Origin: Bacteroidia bacterium | GTDB taxonomy: Bacteria; Bacteroidota; Bacteroidia; B-17B0; Aurantibacillaceae | Direction: 5' to 3' | Assembly (NCBI GenBank): GCA_026418315.1 | Contig: JAOABO010000018.1 | Coordinates: forward strand, 7,591 to 19,368 | Length of the DNA stretch: 11,778 nucleotides | Shown: positions 6,283 to 11,778 of the stretch, one piece after another | Numbering within the stretch: the stretch's first letter is position 1 | Layout of the letters: each line of letters starts with the position of its first letter | Position numbers and translations under genes: made by a program | Notes under the pieces: model-generated | The model's input: the letters and a program-made list of their open reading frames with translations, nothing else | Databases searched by the model: none | What the model was told of the DNA's origin: nothing

Positions 6283-7284
6283 TTAAAATGGAAACACAAT
6301 AGTATCTTCTTTGCCAATTTTATCTATATTTTTTTGAAGCCAAATAGAACATGCTTTGTAACCTTTTTCCTTAAGCTTGTTTAGGAAATTCCAAGATGTG
6401 TTGAACTTGCTGGATAAATTCAAATCACTAAGATATTCGTCTGCACAAATATGATGTAAATGTACTTTTTTCAATTTTTTATTGAAATCAAAACCTTGAT
6501 CCAATAGTTCATTTTTGAATTTTATCATTTTTAATTCGTGCATTAAAGCAGAGTTAAAACTTATTTCATTGATTCTGTCTTTGATTTCTTCAATGGTTGA
6601 AGGGATTTTTTTAATAGTAAAGGGGTTTACTTGGACAATTAAAATATCGTTTGCATCAGGTGTATTTTTAATTAACGGATCCAGAGGTGGATTGCCCATG
6701 TATCCTCCATCCCAATAGTATTCTCCATCAATTTCTACAGGTTTAAATAAATAAGGAAGGCACGCAGATGCTAAAATACTCTTTACAGTAAGTTCTTCTG
6801 CATTAAATATTTTTGGGAGACCAGTTCTAACATTAGTGGCACATACAAATAGTTTTTGTGGTTTTAATTTTTGTAACTCTTCAAAATCTATTAAAGAAGT
6901 AAGAATTTTTTCAAGAGGATTGTAATTGAGAGGGTTGAATTGTGAAGGGGAAAAATTTTCTGTAATTAATTCAAATGCTCTGTAAAAGGGAGAAAAACTA
7001 AGATTGCCTTGACTGGCAAAGGCATCCATAAAGGTTGGTTGAAGCATAAACCATTGCCCCACTAATGATACTTTGTACCAGAATTTTACCAGTAAATGTT
7101 TTGCCAAGTTTTTTCCGCCCTTGTTTAATCCGTACAAAGTAATGACAGCATTCATAGCTCCGGCACTGGTTCCGCATATTCCATCTATCATTAAATTCTC
7201 TTCATCTAATAAGCGGTCTATTACTCCCCATGTAAAAGCACCGTGTGCACCTCCGCCTTGCAGGGCAAGATCAATTTTTTTCAT
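6283..7284 (-). CDS. Patatin-like phospholipase (RssA-type serine lipid hydrolase)
   Basis: A 333-residue patatin-fold hydrolase with a Ser-Asp dyad. The oxyanion-hole motif GGGAHG is at residues 10-15, the nucleophile elbow GTSAG at 38-42 with Ser40, and the catalytic Asp192 in WDGGYMGNPPL (191-201). Such enzymes cleave acyl esters of phospholipids or related lipids; the substrate here is not known. No signal peptide or membrane segment is seen from this start, so it is probably cytosolic, unlike the outer-membrane PlpD type. The ATG at 7282-7284 places LALQGGGAHG at the usual distance from the N-terminus. An in-frame ATG at 7338 would add 18 Lys-rich residues and is less likely. A weak minus-strand -7-like TAACTTTT (7325-7318) lies between the two and also favours the inner start. 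The C-terminal part (about 205-333) is less conserved. Confidence 0.9.
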   Translation of the reverse strand: MKKIDLALQGGGAHGAFTWGVIDRLLDEENLMIDGICGTSAGAMNAVITLYGLNKGGKNLAKHLLVKFWYKVSLVGQWFMLQPTFMDAFASQGNLSFSPFYRAFELITENFSPSQFNPLNYNPLEKILTSLIDFEELQKLKPQKLFVCATNVRTGLPKIFNAEELTVKSILASACLPYLFKPVEIDGEYYWDGGYMGNPPLDPLIKNTPDANDILIVQVNPFTIKKIPSTIEEIKDRINEISFNSALMHELKMIKFKNELLDQGFDFNKKLKKVHLHHICADEYLSDLNLSSKFNTSWNFLNKLKEKGYKACSIWLQKNIDKIGKEDTIVFPF

Positions 7285-7341
7285 TTTAATTTTTTCTTTT
7301 TTACGATAATTTTTGTAAAAAGTTATACATAGTTTCATTTT

Positions 7342-7373
7342 TCTGTAATTTAGATTAAAATTGCTTTTATTTG
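7342..7373 (+). promoter_or_regulatory. Weak promoter candidate for yfhO-coaBC
   Basis: TCTG (7342-7345), a 20-bp spacer and TTTATTTG (7366-7373) resemble TTTG-N19/21-TAnnTTTG with one mismatch in each box. Transcription would begin near 7379, about 10 nt before the ATG at 7389. The TTG at 7371-7373 lies in the -7 box, so it is not a start codon. In such AT-rich DNA this level of match is suggestive only. Confidence 0.35.
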
Positions 7374-7388
7374 CTCAAAAAATATTTT

Positions 7389-9947
7389 ATGCTGGATAAA
7401 ATCAATTCCAATTGGAAGTTAGCAACTGTTGTCTCTATTATTGTGTTTGGACTGATTACTATTTTTTATTTCAAGCCCATGTATTTTGAAGATAAGGTTT
7501 TAAATCAGGGCGATATATGGAGGCACAAAGCGATGAGTAAAGAGATTGTAGATTTTAGGGAAAAATATCATAAGGAACCTTTATGGACAAACTCTATGTT
7601 TGGGGGTATGCCGGCTTATCAAATTTCTACTGAATATAGTGGCAATTGGTTGTCAGGCTTAGATAGGTTCTTTAAATTGTTTTTACCGCATCCATCAGGA
7701 TATTTGTTTTTATACGGAATGAGTTTTTTTATTTTGATGATAGTATTAAGAGTTCCTTATTTATTAGCTATTGCTGCAGCCATTGCTTATTCCTTGTCAT
7801 CTTATTCCTTAATTATTATAGAAGCAGGGCATAATTCAAAAGCAAATGCGATTGGGTACATGCCTTTAGTGGTAGCGTCTATGATATTGTTGTTCAAACA
7901 AAATAAATGGCTTGGTGGATTATTATCTGTATTATTTTGGTCCTTAGAAATTAATGCTAACCACTTACAAATTACATATTATCTTGTTATTTTAGTTGGT
8001 ATTTTCTGGTTATATTGGTTGTGGGAAGCGTTTAAAACTAAAATAACAACTGAATTTATTAAACGGACTTTATTACTTGGAGTGTCAATAGGTATAGCCA
8101 TTTTGCCTAATATGGGAAATTTATTAACCACTTATGAGTATGGAAAATACTCTACTCGTGGAAAAAGTGAATTAACCATCAACGAAGAATTGAGGCCAAA
8201 TACATCTAATAAAACTTCCGGCCTTGATAAGGATTACGCCTTGCAATGGAGCTATGGTATAGGTGAAACCTTTACTTTTCTTATTCCTGATTACAAAGGG
8301 GGTGCTTCTCAGCCCATTATTTCTGCTGACGCTAATGCATTAAAAAATATTCCTGCTGATATGCGGGAGGCGGTAGCCAATCAATCTGCTTATTTCGGTC
8401 CTCAACCGTTTACCAGTGGGCCTGTTTACATAGGAGTATTGGTTGTTTTTTTAATGGTATTAGGATTGTTCATTTTACCTAATGAATGGAAAGTGCCTTT
8501 ATTGGTTGTAACGCTTTTATCTATTACGCTGTCGTGGGGAAAAAATTTTATGATATTAAGCGATATTTTTATGGATTATGTTCCAGGGTATAATAAATTT
8601 CGGGCAGTGGCTATGATACTCGTGCTTGCTCAATTTTCTATACCACTTTTAGGTGGATTGGCGCTCTATTACCTTACTCAAAATCCCGACAGAAAAATAC
8701 ATCTGGGTAAAAAAGAAATACCACTGATTAAGTTAACATGGTGGGTGTTTATTGCAGTTGGTGGTTTTTGTATTATTAATTATTTGGCACCGGGTATTTT
8801 CAATTCATTCAAATCAGAAAATGAGGAAATGGTTTTAATGAGTGAATATATGAAAGCAGGTTATTCTAAAGATGAAGTGAGTAAATATATTCAACAAATG
8901 ATGCCATATTTGGAAGAAGCCCGAAAAAATATTGTGAAGTCAGATGCTCTTCGGTCGTTTATTTTTATTTCTTTGTTCTTTATTTTTCTTTGGGCTTACT
9001 TTAAGAAAAAAGCCAATGTTTCTCTTCTATTTCTTTCCTTCGGAGCGCTCAGTTGTATTGATTTATTTACTGTTGATAAAAGATATTTTAGTAACCAATC
9101 TTTTGTGCATAAGAGTAGTATTCAGCAAATGTTTACACCAACTCAGGCAGATGACATGATATTACAAGATACCACCAAATATTATCGTGTTTTGAATTTG
9201 GCAACCAGTACTTTTAATGATGCTACTACTTCTTATTTTCACAAATCTGTGGGGGGTTATCATGGTGCAAAACTGAAAAAGTATCAGGAGTTAATAGATT
9301 TTCATTTAAGTAAGGAAATACAAAAATTTTATCAGATGCTTAATCAAATGGCAGGTGCCGATACGATGTTAGAAACCCATATACTTCCATCATTACAAGT
9401 CATTAATATGCTGAATACAAAATATATTTTACTACCCGTAAAATCAGGTTCTATACCTATGCCTAATGCTTCTGCCAATGGGAATGTATGGCTCATAAAG
9501 GAACTTATCAGTGTGGCTAATGCAGATAGCGAAATAGTCAAACTATATTCTATTAATACTAAAACACAAGCTGTTATACAAGAGAAAAATAAATTGCCTA
9601 ATTCAAAGAAAACATACTCTGGCAAGGGTAAAATTTATCTTACTGAATATGCTCCTAATGCTTTGAAATACACGGCTATTACTGATGAAGAGCAATTTGC
9701 CGTGTTTTCTGATATCTACTACCCAAAGGGGTGGAATGCCTATATTGACGGGCAAATCCAACCACATACTTGTGTAAATTACGTATTAAGAGGTATGATT
9801 GTTCCCAAAGGTACCCATACCATTGAGTTTAAATTTGAACCCTCGTCCTATAAAATTGGGAATAATATAGCGTATGTTGGCTCATCTATTATTTATTTGA
9901 TTGTGTTAATTACTCTTTGGATGCTTTGGAAAGAGATTAAACAATGA
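7389..9947 (+). CDS. YfhO-family multi-spanning membrane protein (putative GT-C glycosyltransferase)
   Basis: An 852-residue inner-membrane protein of the YfhO family. TM1 is at about 11-28. It is followed by a loop with VLNQGDIWRH (37-46), where Asp42 sits where GT-C glycosyltransferases carry their acidic catalytic residue, and by WTNSMFGGMPAYQ (66-78). Further membrane segments lie near 103-170, 176-212, 226-242, 346-364, 368-384, 406-428, 450-468, 522-538 and 543-560. EAGHNSKANAIGYMPL (145-160) is a typical family motif. Residues about 565-820 form a soluble domain ending in a beta-rich part (YYPKGWNAYIDG, 777-788), then a last TM at about 826-847. Bacillus YfhO is implicated in glycosylating lipoteichoic acid. 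Bacteroidota lack that polymer, so the substrate here is unknown. Its TGA overlaps the coaBC ATG by 4 bp, indicating co-translation. Confidence 0.87.
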   Translation: MLDKINSNWKLATVVSIIVFGLITIFYFKPMYFEDKVLNQGDIWRHKAMSKEIVDFREKYHKEPLWTNSMFGGMPAYQISTEYSGNWLSGLDRFFKLFLPHPSGYLFLYGMSFFILMIVLRVPYLLAIAAAIAYSLSSYSLIIIEAGHNSKANAIGYMPLVVASMILLFKQNKWLGGLLSVLFWSLEINANHLQITYYLVILVGIFWLYWLWEAFKTKITTEFIKRTLLLGVSIGIAILPNMGNLLTTYEYGKYSTRGKSELTINEELRPNTSNKTSGLDKDYALQWSYGIGETFTFLIPDYKGGASQPIISADANALKNIPADMREAVANQSAYFGPQPFTSGPVYIGVLVVFLMVLGLFILPNEWKVPLLVVTLLSITLSWGKNFMILSDIFMDYVPGYNKFRAVAMILVLAQFSIPLLGGLALYYLTQNPDRKIHLGKKEIPLIKLTWWVFIAVGGFCIINYLAPGIFNSFKSENEEMVLMSEYMKAGYSKDEVSKYIQQMMPYLEEARKNIVKSDALRSFIFISLFFIFLWAYFKKKANVSLLFLSFGALSCIDLFTVDKRYFSNQSFVHKSSIQQMFTPTQADDMILQDTTKYYRVLNLATSTFNDATTSYFHKSVGGYHGAKLKKYQELIDFHLSKEIQKFYQMLNQMAGADTMLETHILPSLQVINMLNTKYILLPVKSGSIPMPNASANGNVWLIKELISVANADSEIVKLYSINTKTQAVIQEKNKLPNSKKTYSGKGKIYLTEYAPNALKYTAITDEEQFAVFSDIYYPKGWNAYIDGQIQPHTCVNYVLRGMIVPKGTHTIEFKFEPSSYKIGNNIAYVGSSIIYLIVLITLWMLWKEIKQ

Positions 9948-10504
9948 TTGAAAAAAGCAAAAAAAATATTTTAATAGGTATTACAGGTGGTATTGCAGCT
10001 TACAAAATTCCTTTATTAGTAAGATTATTAGTGCAGCATCATTTTGATGTGAAAACAATCATGACAGATGACGCTCAGTATTTTGTAACTCCTGAGACCA
10101 TTTCGGTTTTATCTAAAAATCCTGTTTATACTTCTTTTTTCAATGAAAAAAGAGAATGGAACAATCATGTACATCTTGCAGATTGGGCAGATATATTGGT
10201 CATTGCTCCTGCTACAGCCAATACACTTGCAAAAATAGCTCATGGATATTGTGATAATCTTTTAATGGCAACGTACTTATCATTTAATAAAAAAGTAATT
10301 ATAGCACCTGCTATGGATGCAGAAATGTGGGAAAACAGCAGTGTTCAAAACAACCTTGAAGTTATTCGCAATAAAAAGAATCATCTTGTATTACCTGTTG
10401 AGCATGGAGAATTGGCCAGCGGTATTAAAGGTTGGGGCAGAATGCAAGAACCATTGAATATATTTAATGTGATTCAAAAAGTTTGCAAAAATCAGAGGAA
10501 TTAA
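9944..10504 (+). CDS. coaBC: CoaBC N-terminal half: phosphopantothenoylcysteine decarboxylase (CoaC) frame
   Basis: The flavin-dependent half of the coenzyme A enzyme, which decarboxylates 4'-phosphopantothenoylcysteine to 4'-phosphopantetheine. Its 186 residues show GITGGIAAYK (12-21) for FMN, catalytic His75 in HVHLADWAD (75-83), APATANTLAKIAHG (88-101), PAMDAEMW (122-129) and GELASGIKGWGRMQEP (155-170). E. coli Dfp has Asn at the position of Asp125 and the reductive Cys158 at the position of Ser159. I recall similar substitutions in other Bacteroidota but cannot confirm this here. The ATG overlaps the yfhO stop. The frame stops at 10504, just after the decarboxylase domain, while the ligase continues one base back (-1). 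In most bacteria both form one protein of about 400 residues. Adding one A in 10487-10491 would give a 405-residue fusion, so this is probably part of one gene. Confidence 0.9.
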   Translation: MIEKSKKNILIGITGGIAAYKIPLLVRLLVQHHFDVKTIMTDDAQYFVTPETISVLSKNPVYTSFFNEKREWNNHVHLADWADILVIAPATANTLAKIAHGYCDNLLMATYLSFNKKVIIAPAMDAEMWENSSVQNNLEVIRNKKNHLVLPVEHGELASGIKGWGRMQEPLNIFNVIQKVCKNQRN

Positions 10505-11160
10505 TCGGAAAAAAAGTTTTGGTTACTGCAGGGGCCACTTATGAGCCAATAGACCCGGTAAGATTCATAGGAAACAGAAGTTCAGGTAAAACAGGAGCTG
10601 CTCTTGCAGAAGAATTTTATTTAAGAGGTGCTGAGGTGTATTTAATCTATGGAAATATCCATGTACCATTACCAACCTATTCGGGTATAAAAAAAATTTA
10701 TACCCCAACAGCTCAGCAAATGTTTGATGTTTGTGTAAAATTATTTACTGATGTTGATATGGCTGTATTGGCTGCCGCTGTAGCGGATTATACGCCAATA
10801 CAATTTAGTACTGTAAAGATAAAAAAAGAAGATGGTGAAATGACTCTGCACTTAAAAAAAACACCCGATATACTTAAAACATTGGGTGAACAAAAAAAGC
10901 AAAACCAAATCCTTGCGGGCTTTGCACTTGAAACAAATTGTCTTATTGAAAATGCTCAAAAAAAATTGACATCCAAAAATGCCGATGTTATTTTTGCCAA
11001 TATTTGTTCAGAAGAGAATCCTGCCTTTCATGTTGATGAAAATGAGATTGTAGCGCTATTCAAAAATAACCAAATGAAAAAACTTGGAAAAAACAAAAAA
11101 TATATACTTGCAGAAAAAATGGTTGATGAACTGGTAATGCTGCTGCATGATAAAATTTAA
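10483..11160 (+). CDS. coaBC: CoaBC C-terminal half: phosphopantothenate-cysteine ligase (CoaB) frame
   Basis: The ligase half joins cysteine to 4'-phosphopantothenate with nucleotide activation (CTP in bacterial CoaBC), the step before decarboxylation. Visible motifs, numbered from the TTG at 10483, are KKVLVTAGATYEPIDPVRF (10-28), IGNRSSGKTG (29-38) with the conserved Asn31, AAAVADYTP (97-105), KIKK (112-115), TPDIL (127-131), AGFALET (145-151) and ADVIFAN (167-173). The ligase domain is complete to its C-terminus. The start is a problem. The frame is open only from 10468, and the only candidate start before the nucleotide-binding loop is TTG at 10483 with no purine-rich site before it. The first in-frame ATG lies around residue 80, far inside the domain. 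Translation by frameshift from coaC, coupled re-initiation, or a sequence error are the options. The stop overlaps the rimM stop by 4 bp, tail to tail. Confidence 0.88.
   Translation: MQKSEELIGKKVLVTAGATYEPIDPVRFIGNRSSGKTGAALAEEFYLRGAEVYLIYGNIHVPLPTYSGIKKIYTPTAQQMFDVCVKLFTDVDMAVLAAAVADYTPIQFSTVKIKKEDGEMTLHLKKTPDILKTLGEQKKQNQILAGFALETNCLIENAQKKLTSKNADVIFANICSEENPAFHVDENEIVALFKNNQMKKLGKNKKYILAEKMVDELVMLLHDKI
10487..10491 (+). other. Apparent frameshift site in coaBC (A5 run)
   Basis: In the CoaC frame the DNA reads GTT TGC AAA AAT CAG AGG AAT TAA. If the A5 run had six A's it would read GTT TGC AAA AAA TCA GAG GAA TTA and run straight into the CoaB frame. That restores a 405-residue CoaBC of normal length, joined in the variable linker between the domains. 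A similar run at 10476-10480 would work almost as well. The site does not match the classic X XXY YYZ slippery heptamer in the CoaC frame. Confidence 0.7.
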
Positions 11161-11645
11161 TACAAACCTTCAACTGCCTTGTACATAATTATTTTGTTTT
11201 CTTCATCAATCTTGTCAATCAATTCGTCATGAAAGGGTAAAATAATTTCTTTATTATCTTTACCACTTAAAATCATCCATTCGGCATTATTTTGGATGAT
11301 CCAATCGGTTATTTTCCCTATTGGTGTATTGGTATTACTGTCTATTACAACAAAATCTATCCAATCGTAAACGATGTCTTTATACACACAATTTTCCAAC
11401 AGCCATATATTTTTGTTGGTCAGTTTTTTTGCTTCTTCTATGGAAGAAACCATTTTCAGTTTAACAATCGTTTTGTTGCCTAAGTATTCAAAATATTCTA
11501 TTACATAAGGAACGGGAGTATTATCTAATTCTATAAAAACTGAAGTGATTTTATCCCAGTCAACTTCTACATCGAGGTGTATGGACAGTTCGCCTTTTGT
11601 GCCGTGAGTTTTTCCAAGTTTACCCGCTTTAATTAAATTATCCAT
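11157..11645 (-). CDS. rimM: Ribosome maturation factor RimM
   Basis: RimM binds the 30S head through ribosomal protein S19 and helps 16S rRNA 3'-domain maturation. The 162 residues match the family length. The N-terminal RimM domain opens with [20 protein letters not shown] (5-24), containing the hallmark [13 protein letters not shown]-barrel domain (about 90-162) holds PIGKITDWI (108-116), [11 protein letters not shown] (133-143) and the terminal EGLY. The ATG at 11643-11645 overlaps the pyrG stop in an ATGGATAA arrangement. An in-frame TTG at 11678 would add 11 residues inside pyrG and is rejected because it pushes the conserved start motif inward. In many bacteria rimM lies in rpsP-rimM-trmD-rplS; here it follows pyrG and is the last gene of its unit, converging on coaBC. 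Confidence 0.94.
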   Translation of the reverse strand: MDNLIKAGKLGKTHGTKGELSIHLDVEVDWDKITSVFIELDNTPVPYVIEYFEYLGNKTIVKLKMVSSIEEAKKLTNKNIWLLENCVYKDIVYDWIDFVVIDSNTNTPIGKITDWIIQNNAEWMILSGKDNKEIILPFHDELIDKIDEENKIIMYKAVEGLY

Positions 11646-11778
11646 TTTTTTCAATGGCTGCTTTAACAAAGTGAACAAAAAGAGGATGGGGATTTTCTAC
11701 AGTACTTTTATATTCGGGATGAAATTGAACACCAATAAAGAAGGGATGGTCTTTTAACTCAATAATTTCAACAAGTCC
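11638..11778 (-). CDS. pyrG: CTP synthase, C-terminal 46 residues (5' part outside window)
   Basis: The window edge cuts this gene, leaving the end of the glutamine-amidotransferase domain of CTP synthase, which makes CTP from UTP with glutamine as the ammonia source. The fragment shows [20 protein letters not shown], typical of PyrG. The His and Glu of FHPEYKS are the second and third residues of the Cys-His-Glu triad (E. coli His515 and Glu517). It ends in VKAAIEKNG and a TAA at 11638-11640. The stop overlaps the rimM start, so the two are translationally coupled. Only about one tenth of the protein is visible, but the motif is diagnostic. Confidence 0.93.
   Translation of the reverse strand, partial: GLVEIIELKDHPFFIGVQFHPEYKSTVENPHPLFVHFVKAAIEKNG

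Noticed and set aside
7345..7362. TTTAGATTAAAAT upstream of yfhO as a third copy of the TTAGA operator
   Set aside because: Only the left arm TTAGA is present; the right arm TCTAA is missing, and a single half-site is expected often in such AT-rich DNA.
10470..10495. Classic programmed -1 slippery heptamer (X XXY YYZ) in coaBC
   Set aside because: Neither A5 run is in the right phase in the CoaC frame to form X XXY YYZ, and I see no clear downstream pseudoknot. A5 is also short for transcriptional slippage. A plain indel or sequence error is likelier.

Overview
The window is an AT-rich stretch from a member of the Bacteroidota, probably near the Chitinophagia/Sphingobacteriia, though the class is only a guess. 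The phylum call rests on four things: a GldH-type lipoprotein gene next to a PSP1/RicT gene, a TonB-dependent receptor with an N-terminal carboxypeptidase-regulatory-like domain, a YfhO-family membrane protein, and promoters of the phylum type (TTTG, about 20 bp, then TAnnTTTG). There are no rRNA or tRNA genes, insertion sequences, CRISPR arrays or prophage genes. It reads as compact chromosome.

Layout. Positions 1-5704 are all on the minus strand. In transcription order they hold a TonB-dependent receptor (3452-5704), a RicT-like PSP1 protein (2275-3408), the lipoprotein GldH (1773-2261), kynureninase (472-1767), and the start of a secreted protein of unknown function cut by the window edge (1-459). 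The last four are 5-13 bp apart and look like one operon, with its own promoter inside the 3' end of the receptor gene. Between the receptor and a divergent OsmC-family gene (5864-6280) lies a 159-bp control region with three inverted repeats. A patatin-like hydrolase (6283-7284, minus) converges on osmC and diverges from the YfhO gene (7389-9947, plus). YfhO overlaps coaBC by 4 bp. coaBC (9944-11160) is interrupted by an apparent one-base frameshift, so the coenzyme A biosynthesis enzyme appears as separate decarboxylase and ligase frames. It ends tail-to-tail, with overlapping stop codons, on rimM (11157-11645, minus), which overlaps the end of pyrG (11638-11778, minus, partial).

Most genes are housekeeping or envelope functions of the phylum. 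The points most worth following up are: (1) the receptor/osmC control region, with two matched TTAGA-N4-TCTAA palindromes 22 bp apart on the receptor side and an FNR-like TGAT-N4-ATCA repeat placed to act on osmC; (2) the coaBC frameshift in an A5 run; (3) the CoaC half, which has Asp and Ser where E. coli Dfp has the important Asn125 and Cys158; (4) a conserved-looking CxxC in the receptor plug; (5) the cysteine-rich N-terminus of the RicT-like protein. I see no wholly new multi-gene system. The receptor with its paired operators is the best candidate for undescribed biology. Several genes could be extended upstream to TTG codons, but these sit in promoter elements or inside the previous gene, so the downstream ATG starts are used here.
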